Shown here piece after piece: positions 26,753 through 34,397 of a DNA stretch of 34,397 bases. The notes below the pieces were generated by a model, which worked only from the letters and a program-made list of their open reading frames with translations, did not search any database and was not told the origin of the DNA. Source of the stretch: Halococcus salsus (GTDB taxonomy: Archaea > Halobacteriota > Halobacteria > Halobacteriales > Halococcaceae); NCBI RefSeq assembly GCF_009900715.1, contig NZ_JAAAJC010000002.1, positions 383,094 through 417,490 of the forward strand, in the 5' to 3' direction. Within the stretch, counting starts at the first letter, position 1. Each line of letters opens with the position of its first letter. A program made the position numbers and the translations under genes.

Positions 26753-27732
26753 TGTCGGACCTCGGTTTCGTCGGGGATGGCGGATCCTCGCGAGTTCGGT
26801 CCCCCGTCCTCGGTGTAGGCGACGAAGAGGTCTTCGAGCGAGGCGTCATCGGTGGTGAAGTCCTCGACCGTCGCGCCGCTGTCCTCGATCGTGCCGAGGA
26901 CCTGCGTCTTCGCCGTGTCCTCACACGAGACCGTGATCGTCCTGCCGTCGGCACGGGCGTCGGAGACCGCCGAGAGCGATTCCACGTCGTCGAGCACGCC
27001 GTCGGGAACCCGGTCGACCTCGACGACGAGCGTCGCGTCGGCGTCGGTGGCCTCGCGGAGCCCCTCGATCGAGTCCTCGGCGACGAGCTCGCCGTTCCGG
27101 AGGATCCCCACCCGGTCGCAGACCGAATCGACCTGCCCGAGGATGTGGCTCGAGAAGAACACCGTCGCGCCGCGGTCGCGTTCGGCCTCGATGATCTCGC
27201 GCATCTCGCGTGCGCCCGTCGGGTCGAGCCCCGTCGAGGGCTCGTCGAGGATCAGGAGGTCGGGCTCGCCGACCAGCGCCATCCCCAGCACGAGGCGCTG
27301 GGTCATCCCCTTCGAGTAGCCGCCGGCCTTGCGGTCGATGGCGTCCGGGATGCCGACGCGTTCGGCGACCGCCTCGGGGCGCTCGGTCGCGTTCTTCGAG
27401 TCGATCGCGAACTCGAGGTGCTGGCGACCCGTGAGACGGTTGTAGGTCTGGAACCCGTCGGGGAGCACGCCGATGCGTTCCCTGACCGCGAGGGTGTCGG
27501 TCTGGGCGTCGTGCCCCAGGACGCGTGCGGTGCCCGCCGTCGGGCGCGTGAAATCCAGTAAAATGTCGATCGTGGTCGACTTCCCCGCGCCGTTGGGGCC
27601 GAGGAAACCGTAGATCTCGCCCTCACGAACCCGGAGGTCGAGGTCCGAGAGCGCCTCGACCGATCCGCCACCGCGGCCCAACCCGCCGCCGCCGTAGCGC
27701 TTCGTCACACCATCGAGTTCGATGGCCGTCAT
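26749..27732 (-). CDS. ABC transporter ATP-binding protein
   Basis: ATPase subunit that powers the permease encoded just behind it. Walker A is GPNGAGKST at residues 45-53, the ABC signature is in GGYSKGMTQRLVLGMAL, Walker B and the D-loop are LLILDEPSTGLDP, and the H-loop is FFSSHILGQVDSVCDR. A C-terminal regulatory extension with DDASLEDLFVAYT is typical of the CcmA/NatA-like drug and multi-purpose exporter group. The ATG at 27732 (MTAIELDGVTKRYGGGG) gives 327 aa. An upstream in-frame extension is basic and unlike the family. A Gly-rich insertion follows the first strand (GGGGLGRGGGS). Cargo cannot be inferred. It is divergent from the lipoprotein gene across 280 bases. Confidence 0.93.
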   Translation of the reverse strand: MTAIELDGVTKRYGGGGLGRGGGSVEALSDLDLRVREGEIYGFLGPNGAGKSTTIDILLDFTRPTAGTARVLGHDAQTDTLAVRERIGVLPDGFQTYNRLTGRQHLEFAIDSKNATERPEAVAERVGIPDAIDRKAGGYSKGMTQRLVLGMALVGEPDLLILDEPSTGLDPTGAREMREIIEAERDRGATVFFSSHILGQVDSVCDRVGILRNGELVAEDSIEGLREATDADATLVVEVDRVPDGVLDDVESLSAVSDARADGRTITVSCEDTAKTQVLGTIEDSGATVEDFTTDDASLEDLFVAYTEDGGPNSRGSAIPDETEVRQ

Positions 27733-27938
27733 GTGGGTTCGATCCCCGCCGGTCGCTATGAGCCTTTTCATCGTCTCGCCCGAAACCGATAGCCGACGCA
27801 GCCGACCGGCGCGATACCGGGCCCTCGGGACGGCCACGAACGAGGGGGCATCACAGAGACGACCTTCGTCGGTCAGGCGTCAGACGGTTTCGGGACTGTT
27901 TCATAGAAACCGACGTAAAACGCGGCTTCGGGCCTCGT

Positions 27939-27959
27939 AACAGTCCGCAACAGTGCGGA
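27939..27959. repeat. Operator-like repeats before the Met-rich lipoprotein promoter
   Basis: AACAGT occurs twice exactly 10 bases apart (27939-27944 and 27949-27954), one helical turn. Overlapping it, TCCGCA and TGCGGA (27944-27949 and 27954-27959) are inverted around ACAG. The set ends 11 bases before the TATA box, next to the expected TFB contact. Seen directly; regulatory role inferred. Confidence 0.5.
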
Positions 27960-27970
27960 ACGGATGGGAC

Positions 27971-27979
27971 TATTTATAT
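27971..27979 (+). promoter_or_regulatory. Strong TATA box of the Met-rich lipoprotein gene
   Basis: TATTTATAT stands out from GC-rich surroundings and is the best TATA match in the window. Transcription should start near 28000-28005, which places the GTG at 27995 outside the transcript and supports the ATG at 28013 as start. Confidence 0.7.
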
Positions 27980-28012
27980 GATACCCGGTTATGAGTGAAG
28001 AACGCAGAAAGC

Positions 28013-28405
28013 ATGATACACAAAATGATCGACGCGCTGAAAGCGAACCCAAAGCGCGTGTTGGCTGTTGGTCTCGTTGCGACGATGCTCATCTTCGCCG
28101 GCTGTTCCAGCGGTAGTGACAGTGGCAGCAACGGCACGGAAGCCGGTACGAGCGGCGGCGAGGACACCGGCGCGATGGAGGAGACGAGCGCGATGGCTGA
28201 GGAAGAGACCACCATGATGGGTGGCGAGGAAACCGAGATGGAGACCGAGATGGGCACCGGCATGGAGGAGACCGAGATGATGGAAGACACCTCCATGGAG
28301 GAGACCGGCATGGAAGAGACTGACATGATGGGCACCGAGATGGGTACCAGCATGGAAGACACCTCCATGATGATGAACGGCTCCGAGACGACGATGGCGG
28401 CCTAA
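28013..28405 (+). CDS. Methionine-rich acidic lipoprotein
   Basis: I do not recognise a family. From the ATG at 28013 the protein has 130 aa: a basic N-region (MIHKMIDALKANPKR), a hydrophobic core (VLAVGLVATMLIF) and a lipobox ending at Cys31 (IFAGC). The predicted mature part of 100 residues holds 19 methionines among Glu, Thr, Gly, Ser and Asp, in spaced motifs such as MEET, MEDTSM, EMGT and MM or MMM. It has no His or aromatic residue and no Cys beyond the anchor. Clustered Met in an exported chain suggests Cu(I)/Ag(I) binding or an oxidant sink, but this is inference. An 18-base repeat inside the gene shows growth by duplication. The signal lacks twin arginines, so Sec export is likely. 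A strong TATA box and a hairpin terminator make it a self-contained unit. Confidence 0.8.
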   Translation: MIHKMIDALKANPKRVLAVGLVATMLIFAGCSSGSDSGSNGTEAGTSGGEDTGAMEETSAMAEEETTMMGGEETEMETEMGTGMEETEMMEDTSMEETGMEETDMMGTEMGTSMEDTSMMMNGSETTMAA

Positions 28406-28446
28406 CGTAGGTCCCCAGCCCTCTCGAAAACGAATTGCGTGGCAGT

Positions 28447-28475
28447 CGGTCGCTCACTGCGACCGTTTCTTTCGT
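28447..28475 (+). terminator. Hairpin and T-rich terminator behind the lipoprotein gene
   Basis: CGGTCGC and GCGACCG (28447-28453 and 28459-28465) form a perfect 7-base stem around TCACT, followed at once by TTTCTTTCGTTCT. It lies 42 bases after the lipoprotein stop and before the next gene's promoter, so it probably ends that transcript. Confidence 0.6.
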
Positions 28476-28613
28476 TCTCACCGCCCGAGCCCCGGGCTTC
28501 GCGCTCGACAGGTGCGACCGTGACCGGCGCTCACGTCCCGTCTGACGCCGGTCTGGAGCCGCGTATCCGCCACCGACAGCGTAATACCGGATGGGTGTCG
28601 AACGTAAGCGAGG

Positions 28614-29801
28614 ATGAGCGAGCGCGCGCGCGTCGTGGCGGGGCTGCTCTGTGCGGTGGTGCTCGTGAGCGCCGTCATTGCCGTCGTCCCCGCCGGTGCG
28701 CAGCCGGCGCGCACCGGGGTCGAGGACGTGACTATAACCGGCGGCGGCGTCATCGACACCCCCGAGACCCCGAACGGGTCGACGTATCTCTGGGTCGACG
28801 AATCAATCAACGCGAGCGTGACGGTCGCGGACCGGTCGGCCGGCACCGGGAACGGCAACTACGGCGTCTGTCTCCAGTCACAACGACCGGGTGAACCGAG
28901 CCGGGCGCTCGTCGACGAGTGTGAGTCCCTGGCGCTTTCGAGCGGCACGAACGACACCGTCGACTTCGCCAACGTCACCTGGCCGGCCAACGTCACGGGC
29001 CGACAGGTCCTCGTCGTCGAGGTCAGGAACCGGTCGATCCGGAGCAACACGACGGTGCTCGACCGCGAGCGGGTCCCGGTGACCGTCCTCCGACGCGGCG
29101 GTGACTTCGACCGCGACGGGCTCACGAACACCCGGGAGGTCGAGGCGGGCTACAACGTCTCGAACCGTGATATGGACGCCGACACCCTCCTCGACGGCGA
29201 GGAGGTGAACAAGTACGGCTCGGACCCGCAGAACCCCGACAGCGACGGTGACGGGATCCGCGACGGGGTCGAGATCCAGCGCGGAACCGACCCGACCCGT
29301 GCCGACAGCGACGGCGACGGGTTGAGCGATAGCGCCGAACTGACCCTCGGAACGAACCCGACGAGCGACCTCACGCCGCTCTGGCTCGCCATCGCCGCGC
29401 TCGTCGTCGTCGGGCTGGTCGTCGGGGGGTTCGTGCTGCTCCGGCGCGGCTGGCGGGAGGTGTTCGCGCGGTGGCGGGCCGCGGACGAGGACCCCGACCC
29501 CGACCCGCCGTCCGAGACGACCGAGGAGTCGCCGTCGGAGCCCGAGACACCCACCGAGCCACCGGAGCCGCTGACCGACGCCGACCGCGTGCTGGCGTTG
29601 CTCCGGAGCCACGGTGGCCGGATGAAACAGACCCGGATCGTCGAGGAGACCGAGTGGTCGAAGGCGAAGGTCAGCCGACTGCTCTCCTCGATGAACGACG
29701 ACGGGAGCATCCAGAAGCTCTCGATCGGGCGCGAGAACATCATCAGCCTCGACGGCCACGGCCCCGAGGCCGCCCAGCGCGAGGAGAACGCGTCAGACTG
29801 A
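28614..29801 (+). CDS. Membrane-anchored winged-helix protein with outside Ca-binding repeats
   Basis: A 395-aa single-span protein with clear layout. Residues 1-30 are a Sec signal (VVAGLLCAVVLVSAVIAVV, then AGAQ). About 31-160 is a beta-rich outside domain with two Cys (in GVCLQSQ and DECES) and several NxS/T sites for possible N-glycosylation. About 163-250 holds calcium-binding repeats of the thrombospondin-3 type (DRDGLTNTREVEAG, DSDGDGIRDGVEI, DSDGDGLSDSAEL). One membrane helix follows (about 253-278), then a Pro/Glu-rich linker, and a cytoplasmic winged helix (RVLALLRSHGGRMKQTRIVE, then WSKAKVSRLLSSM, about 320-385). This design fits a membrane-bound one-component regulator. The ATG is 27 bases from a TAATAC box. 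uvrC follows after 27 bases, so the two may share a transcript. Confidence 0.85.
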   Translation: MSERARVVAGLLCAVVLVSAVIAVVPAGAQPARTGVEDVTITGGGVIDTPETPNGSTYLWVDESINASVTVADRSAGTGNGNYGVCLQSQRPGEPSRALVDECESLALSSGTNDTVDFANVTWPANVTGRQVLVVEVRNRSIRSNTTVLDRERVPVTVLRRGGDFDRDGLTNTREVEAGYNVSNRDMDADTLLDGEEVNKYGSDPQNPDSDGDGIRDGVEIQRGTDPTRADSDGDGLSDSAELTLGTNPTSDLTPLWLAIAALVVVGLVVGGFVLLRRGWREVFARWRAADEDPDPDPPSETTEESPSEPETPTEPPEPLTDADRVLALLRSHGGRMKQTRIVEETEWSKAKVSRLLSSMNDDGSIQKLSIGRENIISLDGHGPEAAQREENASD

Positions 29802-29828
29802 AGCGCTTCGCACGCCTGTTTTCGTTCG

Positions 29829-31580
29829 ATGGATATCGAGAGCGTCCGCGAGCGGGCCGGCGACCTCCCGCGCGAACCGGGCGTCTACCAGTTCCGCGAG
29901 AACGGAACCACCCTCTACGTCGGGAAGGCCGTCGACCTCGCGAGCCGGGTCCGGTCGTACGCCGACCCACGCTCCCACCGGATCGCGAAGATGGTCGCGC
30001 GCGCCGACGAGGTCGAGGTCGCCGTCACCGACACCGAGACCCAGGCGCTCCTGCTGGAAGCCAACCTCATCAAGCGCCACGGCCCGCGCTACAACGTCCG
30101 ACTGAAGGACGACAAGTCCTATCCACTGGTCCAGCTCACCGACCACGAGTTCCCCCGGATCGAGATCACCCGCGACCCGGACCCCGGGTCGACCGCCTTC
30201 GGGCCCTACACCGAGCGCGGCCGGGTCGAGGTGGTCGTGAAGGCGCTGCGGGAGACCTACGGGCTGCGGGGCTGTTCGGAGTACAAGTTCGCGGGCCGCG
30301 ACCGGCCGTGTCTCGACCACGACATCGGGCTCTGTACCGCGCCGTGTACCGGTGAGATCGGCGCGGAAGCCTACCTCGCGGACGTCGAATCGGTAGTACA
30401 ATTCTTCGAGGGGAGCACGGGCGTGCTCGCCGACCCACTGCGAGGGGGGATGGCGGAAGCCACCGAGCAGCGGAACTTCGAGCGCGCCGCGAACCTCCGA
30501 GACAAACTCGAAGTGGTCGAGTCGTTCCACGAGGGGGCCGGCGAGGCGGTGGCCGCCCAGTCACCGGAACAGGAGGTCGACGTGCTCGGGGTGGTCGTGG
30601 AGGGCGAGCGCGCCACCGTCGCGCGGCTCCACAGCGAGCGCGGCCAGCTCGTCGAGCGCGACCAGCACACCCTCTCCGTACCCGACGATGACGACGAGGG
30701 CGTTGGGAGCGTGCTCGCGGCGTTCGTCGTCCAGTACTACGCCGAGCGCACACTGCCGGACGCATTGTTGCTCCCCGAACCGTTCGTCGACGACGAACTC
30801 GACGCGTGGCTCGACACCGAAGGCGTCTCGGTTCGGGTGCCGGGTGCGGGACGGGAGGCCACCCTCGTCGAGCTCGCGCTCAAGAACGCCCGACGCGGGC
30901 GCGGGGAGCCCGACGGCACCGCGGCGCTCGCCGACGCGCTCGGGATCGAGCGCGCGAACCGGATCGAGGGCTTCGACGTGAGCCACGCCCACGGCCGCGC
31001 GGTGGTGGGCAGCGACGTGACCTTCGTCGATGGCAGTCCCGAGAAGTCCGACTACCGACGGAAGAAGCTCGACGACGAGAACGACGACTACGCCAACATG
31101 CGGAGCCTCGTCGCGTGGCGCGCGCGCCGAGCGGTCGAACGTGCCAGCGGGCACGCGGAAGACGACCGACCCGACCCGGATTTGCTCCTGATCGACGGCG
31201 GCGAGGGCCAGTTGAACGCCGCCCGCGACGCGCTCGACGAGGTGGGCTGGGACGTCCCGGTCATCTCGCTCGCGAAGGCCGAAGAACGGGTCATCACACC
31301 GGACCGGAGCTTCTCGTGGCCGTCCGACGCGCCAGAGCGCCGTCTGCTCCAGCGGGTCCGCGACGAGTCACACCGGTTCGCGGTCCAGTACCACCAGAGC
31401 CTCCGCGACGAGGTGAAGACGGTGCTCGACGACGTACCCGGGGTCGGGCCACAGACACGACGACGCCTCCTCCGGCGATTCGGGAGCGTCGACGGCGTGC
31501 GCGCGGCCTCGCCCGACGAACTCCAGACCGTCTCGGGCGTCGGCGCGAAGACCGCCGAGACGATCCGCGGGCGGCTTTGA
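29829..31580 (+). CDS. uvrC: Excinuclease ABC subunit C
   Basis: Makes the two incisions flanking a DNA lesion in bacterial-type nucleotide excision repair. The N-terminal GIY-YIG nuclease appears as [20 protein letters not shown] (residues 17-36). The UVR motif that contacts UvrB lies near 209-243 ([19 protein letters not shown]). The RNase-H-like 5' nuclease has [15 protein letters not shown] and [14 protein letters not shown], and the C-terminus carries two helix-hairpin-helix units ([19 protein letters not shown], then [14 protein letters not shown]). A Cys cluster ([18 protein letters not shown], then GLCTAPC, about 148-177) matches the region shown to bind Fe-S in E. coli UvrC. The length is 583 aa. 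It starts 27 bases behind the membrane regulator gene. Confidence 0.97.
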   Translation: MDIESVRERAGDLPREPGVYQFRENGTTLYVGKAVDLASRVRSYADPRSHRIAKMVARADEVEVAVTDTETQALLLEANLIKRHGPRYNVRLKDDKSYPLVQLTDHEFPRIEITRDPDPGSTAFGPYTERGRVEVVVKALRETYGLRGCSEYKFAGRDRPCLDHDIGLCTAPCTGEIGAEAYLADVESVVQFFEGSTGVLADPLRGGMAEATEQRNFERAANLRDKLEVVESFHEGAGEAVAAQSPEQEVDVLGVVVEGERATVARLHSERGQLVERDQHTLSVPDDDDEGVGSVLAAFVVQYYAERTLPDALLLPEPFVDDELDAWLDTEGVSVRVPGAGREATLVELALKNARRGRGEPDGTAALADALGIERANRIEGFDVSHAHGRAVVGSDVTFVDGSPEKSDYRRKKLDDENDDYANMRSLVAWRARRAVERASGHAEDDRPDPDLLLIDGGEGQLNAARDALDEVGWDVPVISLAKAEERVITPDRSFSWPSDAPERRLLQRVRDESHRFAVQYHQSLRDEVKTVLDDVPGVGPQTRRRLLRRFGSVDGVRAASPDELQTVSGVGAKTAETIRGRL

Positions 31581-31594
31581 GGGAGGAGCCAAGC

Positions 31595-31600
31595 GTATAA
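31595..31600 (+). promoter_or_regulatory. TATA box of the HAD protein gene
   Basis: GTATAA lies 28 bases before the ATG at 31626 (centre to ATG), the expected spacing for a leaderless transcript. It supports the longer reading over a second in-frame ATG at 31674, and separate expression from uvrC. Confidence 0.6.
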
Positions 31601-31625
31601 CCCGCTGGGCGGCGAGGTCGAACCG

Positions 31626-32090
31626 ATGAGCGACGAATCCGACGGCGGGTCCGACGGGGAATCCGAGGGCGTGATGACCGACGGCGAGGAGCCGTTCGAC
31701 GGCGACCACACCCGCATCGCGGTCGACTTCGACAAGACACTGACCGCGGGCGAGGAGGGCTACATCACCGAGAAGCCCGAGGACCCCAACGAGGAGATGG
31801 TCGAGTGGGTCAACTACCAGTACCGGAAGGGCAACACCATCATCATCTGGACCGCCCGACCGTGGGAGGCCGCCCAGGAGACCATCGCCCGACTGACCGA
31901 GTGGGGTGTCGACTGGCACGGTATCCGGATGGAGAAGGGTCACGCCGATGTCTACGTCGACGACAAGGGCACCACGCCGAGCGACGAACTCCTCGATTCG
32001 GGCTTCGACGGCGACGGCGAGGTCGACCCCGGTGAGGGAAAGATCGACAAGGACAAGAGCGGAAACCCCGACGGAGTGGGGAACACCTGA
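31626..32090 (+). CDS. HAD-superfamily phosphatase-like protein
   Basis: A 154-aa cytoplasmic protein of the minimal HAD fold. Motif I is RIAVDFDKTLT with nucleophile Asp34 and acid/base Asp36, motif II is the Thr of IIIWTARPWE, motif III is probably the Lys of RMEKGHADVYVDDKG, and motif IV is its DD pair. The order and the phrase HADVYVDDKG resemble the small capsule- or phage-associated HAD hydrolases (BcbF-like) of unknown substrate. Acidic, probably disordered arms flank the core; the C-terminal one has a DGDGEVDPGEG-type loop that might bind Ca. It lies between uvrC and convergent uvrB, with only 11 bases before the uvrB stop, so a repair or nucleotide-related role is conceivable but not shown. 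Confidence 0.82.
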   Translation: MSDESDGGSDGESEGVMTDGEEPFDGDHTRIAVDFDKTLTAGEEGYITEKPEDPNEEMVEWVNYQYRKGNTIIIWTARPWEAAQETIARLTEWGVDWHGIRMEKGHADVYVDDKGTTPSDELLDSGFDGDGEVDPGEGKIDKDKSGNPDGVGNT

Positions 32091-32101
32091 CGAGGTCGCA
32101 A

Positions 32102-34174
32102 TCAGAACTCGGCTTCCGGCGGCACACCCTCCTCTTCGGGTGGGACGCCGTCCTCGCCCGCGAGGTCGAACTCGACTCTGAGCTCGCGGATCCGGTCGCG
32201 GATGTCGGCGGCGAGTTCGAACTCGAGGCTCCCCGCGGCCTCGTCCATCCGGTCTTCGAGGTCGGCGACGAGGTCGCGGGCCTCGTCGGGTGAGTCGGGT
32301 TCGAGGTCGGTCGTGCGGCCGGTGTCGGTCTCCGAGCCCGGGAGGTTGGTCTCGCTGACCTCCTTTTCGATGGTTCGGGGTTCGAAGCCGTGTTCCTCGT
32401 TGTACTCGGTCTGGATCTCGCGACGGCGCTGGGTCTCGTCGATTGCCGAGCGCATCGAGTCGGTGACGTCGTCGGCGTAGAGCACGACCTCGCCGTTGAC
32501 GTTCCGCGCCGCACGACCCATCGTCTGGACGAGGGTGGTCTCCGAGCGCAGGAAGCCCTCCTGGTCGGCGTCGAGGATCGCGACGAGCGAGACCTCGGGG
32601 ATGTCGAGACCCTCCCGGAGGAGGTTGATCCCAACGAGCACATCGAACTCGCCGAGGCGGAGCCCGCGAACGAGTTCGTGGCGTTCGAGGGTATCCGTTT
32701 CGTCGTGCATGTACTCGACGGCGATGCCCGCCTCCTCGAGGTATTCGGTGAGGTCCTCGGCCATCCGTTTGGTGAGGGTGGTCACCAGCACGCGTTCGTC
32801 GTTCGCGGTGCGGTCGTTGATGCGTTCGAGCAGGTCGTCGATCTGGCCCTCGACCGGCGAGATGCTGACTTCGGGATCGACGAGGTGTGTGGGTCGAACG
32901 ATCTGTTCGACGATCTGCTCCGAGTGCTCGCGCTCGTACTCGCTCGGCGTCGCGCTGACGAAGAGGGTTTGACCCGTTCGTTCGGCGAACTCGGGGTAGC
33001 GGAGCGGGCGGTTGTCGTAGGCGGTCGGGAGCCGGAAGCCGTTCCCGACCAGCGAGTCCTTTCTGGACTTGTCGCCGCCGAACTGGCCGCGGATCTGCGG
33101 GACGGTTTGATGGGACTCGTCGATCACGGTCAGAAAATCGTCGGGGAAGTAATCGAGGAGCGTGGCGGGTGCGTCGCCAGGTTCGCGGTCCGAGAGGTGG
33201 ACGGAGTAGTTCTCGATGCCGGAGCAGTAGCCCGTCTCGCGGAGCATCTCGAGGTCGAAGGTGGTGCGTTCCTCGATGCGCTGGGCCGCGAGCAGGTCGT
33301 TGTTGCGCTCGAAGTACGAGACGCGTTCCTCCATCAGCCCCTCGATCTCGTTGATCGCGGTGTCGAGGGTGTTCTCCGGGATCGAGTAGTGTTCGGCCGG
33401 GTGGATCAAGACGGCGGGTTCGTCGCTCTTGACCTCGCCCTCCATCGGGTCGAGTTTCGAGAGGCGGTCGATCTCGTCGCCCCAGAACTCGACGCGAACG
33501 GCGAACCGACCGTACATCGGAAAGATCTCGACGGTGTCACCGCGCACCCGGAACGTGCCCTGGGTGAAGTCGACGTCGTTGCGCTCGTAGTTGAGGTCGA
33601 CGAGGTTTTTCAACAACTCGTCGCGGTCGATGGTGTCCCCGACGTCGAGTTCGAGGCTCATGTCGATGTAGTTCCGCGGGTCACCCAGGCCGTAGATGGC
33701 GGAGACGGAGGCGACCACGATGACGTCGTCTCGCGTCAGGAGCGAGCGCGTTGCAGAGTGACGAAGCCTATCGATCTCGTCGTTGATCGAGGCGTCCTTG
33801 TCGATGTAGGTGTCGGAGGCCTCGACGTAGGCTTCGGGCTGGTAGTAGTCGTAGTAGGAGACGAAGTACTCGACGGCGTTGTCGGGGAACAGGTTTCGGA
33901 ACTCGTCGTAGAGCTGGGCGGCGAGGGTCTTGTTGTGGGCGATGACGAGGGTGGGTTTCTGGATCTCCTCGATGACCCACGAGACGGTGTTGGTCTTGCC
34001 CGAGCCCGTGACCCCGAGGAGTGTTTGGGCGTCCATTCCATTGAGAAAGCCATCGGCGAGTTGTTCGATGGCTTCGGGCTGGTCGCCCGCGGGGTCGAAG
34101 GGGGCCTCGACGCGGAAGGGTCGGTCCGCGCCGGGTCGGTCCGGCTGGAGCGGGCCCGACTGGGTATCACTCAT
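32102..34174 (-). CDS. uvrB: Excinuclease ABC subunit B
   Basis: Damage-verifying helicase of bacterial-type nucleotide excision repair, which receives the lesion from UvrA and recruits UvrC. Walker A is GVTGSGKT at residues 54-61. The beta-hairpin that clamps DNA is [20 protein letters not shown] (105-124). The DEAD-like box is VIDESHQ near 350, and helicase motifs V and VI are [12 protein letters not shown] and QTMGRAARN. The C-terminal UVR motif ([19 protein letters not shown]) binds the matching motif in UvrC. The length is 690 aa. The tail repeats GVPPE twice at the very end. No TATA box is clear upstream; the 223 bases behind its start are GC-rich with strong inverted repeats. uvrA is not in the window. 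Confidence 0.98.
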   Translation of the reverse strand: MSDTQSGPLQPDRPGADRPFRVEAPFDPAGDQPEAIEQLADGFLNGMDAQTLLGVTGSGKTNTVSWVIEEIQKPTLVIAHNKTLAAQLYDEFRNLFPDNAVEYFVSYYDYYQPEAYVEASDTYIDKDASINDEIDRLRHSATRSLLTRDDVIVVASVSAIYGLGDPRNYIDMSLELDVGDTIDRDELLKNLVDLNYERNDVDFTQGTFRVRGDTVEIFPMYGRFAVRVEFWGDEIDRLSKLDPMEGEVKSDEPAVLIHPAEHYSIPENTLDTAINEIEGLMEERVSYFERNNDLLAAQRIEERTTFDLEMLRETGYCSGIENYSVHLSDREPGDAPATLLDYFPDDFLTVIDESHQTVPQIRGQFGGDKSRKDSLVGNGFRLPTAYDNRPLRYPEFAERTGQTLFVSATPSEYEREHSEQIVEQIVRPTHLVDPEVSISPVEGQIDDLLERINDRTANDERVLVTTLTKRMAEDLTEYLEEAGIAVEYMHDETDTLERHELVRGLRLGEFDVLVGINLLREGLDIPEVSLVAILDADQEGFLRSETTLVQTMGRAARNVNGEVVLYADDVTDSMRSAIDETQRRREIQTEYNEEHGFEPRTIEKEVSETNLPGSETDTGRTTDLEPDSPDEARDLVADLEDRMDEAAGSLEFELAADIRDRIRELRVEFDLAGEDGVPPEEEGVPPEAEF

Positions 34175-34250
34175 TGTGTGTGGAAGGGGTTGGAGGCACT
34201 TGACGCGCTCGCCCGGTGCAATTCGTGGGTCGGAATTCAGGGGTGGAGAT

Positions 34251-34298
34251 GTGGCCGCCGCGGTCCGGCGGCGGTGCGGGCGGCCCGGGGGCGGCCAC
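34251..34298. repeat. GC-rich nested inverted repeats upstream of uvrB
   Basis: GTGGCCGCC (34251-34259) and GGCGGCCAC (34290-34298) are a perfect 9-base inverted repeat. An alternative stem, GCCGCCG/CGGCGGC (34254-34260 with 34266-34272), shares its left arm. The two would compete, as in a switch, but in DNA this rich in GC such pairs can also arise by chance. A small ACCCC-GAA-GGGGT hairpin lies at 34371-34383. Confidence 0.4.
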
Positions 34299-34397
34299 GG
34301 AGCGGTCGGCGGTTCCGGTTTGCGGTCCGCGATCGTGGTCTGCGGTTCCTGGCGGATGAAGGGCGAGCGAACCCCGAAGGGGTGAGTGAGGGCTTCT

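Larger units (their letters stand above)
27733..28012. other. Divergent intergenic region, ABC operon / lipoprotein
   Basis: No gene is supported in these 280 bases. The left part would carry the ABC promoter, for which only a weak ATAG-type box near 27757 (minus strand) is seen. The right part is less GC-rich and holds the repeats and strong TATA box of the methionine-rich lipoprotein gene. Confidence 0.6.

Noticed and set aside
27970..28368. Minus-strand frame rich in Ser/Met/Val opposite the Met-rich lipoprotein
   Set aside because: Mirror of the repetitive plus-strand codons; the plus strand has a promoter, lipobox and terminator.
32102..32149. GVPPE repeated twice at the UvrB C-terminus as a functional motif
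   Set aside because: Only two short copies in a disordered acidic tail behind the UVR motif; too little to claim more than a small duplication.

Overview
The window is a gene-dense, very GC-rich piece of a haloarchaeal chromosome. The evidence is acidic proteins, Tat signals on secreted proteins, many leaderless-looking starts 25-30 bases after a TATA-like box, ATGA/GTGA gene overlaps, NAD-dependent DNA ligase next to archaeal-type genes, and the carrier-protein (LysW/ArgW) route to arginine. I cannot fix the genus from the sequence alone. No rRNA, tRNA, CRISPR array or intact insertion sequence is visible.

Layout. 24-8956 (+) is a complete late arginine pathway: argG-argH, then a promoter and lysW-argX-argC-argB-argD-argE-argF. 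Most joints from argC on are 4-base overlaps. lysW (54 aa) is easily missed, and argX needs a GTG start right behind it. 9020-10875 (+) holds threonine synthase and a TspO-type membrane protein. 10958-12439 (+) is a Tat-exported subtilase. 12521-15979 (-) holds a small TRAM-like protein overlapping an NhaC-type Na+/H+ antiporter, and serA. 16110-18818 (+) holds a large unrecognised Tat lipoprotein and serB. 18924-21436 (-) is metX-metY. 21437-21953 is a 517-base stretch without a credible gene but with nested inverted repeats and low-complexity pyrimidine tracts. It is followed by a small unknown protein (+) and a class V aminotransferase (-). 23732-25897 (+) is NAD-dependent ligase. 25907-27732 (-) is an ABC-2 permease and ATPase pair. 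28013-28405 (+) is a methionine-rich acidic lipoprotein with a strong promoter. 28614-29801 (+) is a membrane-spanning protein with outside Ca-binding repeats and an inside winged helix. 29829-31580 (+) is uvrC, 31626-32090 (+) a HAD-type phosphatase-like protein, and 32102-34174 (-) uvrB.

How it fits together. Much of the window is amino-acid synthesis: arginine on a carrier protein, threonine, serine (serA, serB and possibly the class V aminotransferase as the missing middle step) and methionine (metXY). The right third groups bacterial-type DNA repair functions (ligase, UvrC, UvrB) around a HAD protein of unknown role.

The least explained items are the methionine-rich lipoprotein and its operator-like promoter repeats, the 671-aa lipoprotein, the membrane-anchored winged-helix protein, a possible PCNA-binding peptide in the NAD ligase insert, and the structured intergenic stretch upstream of metY.
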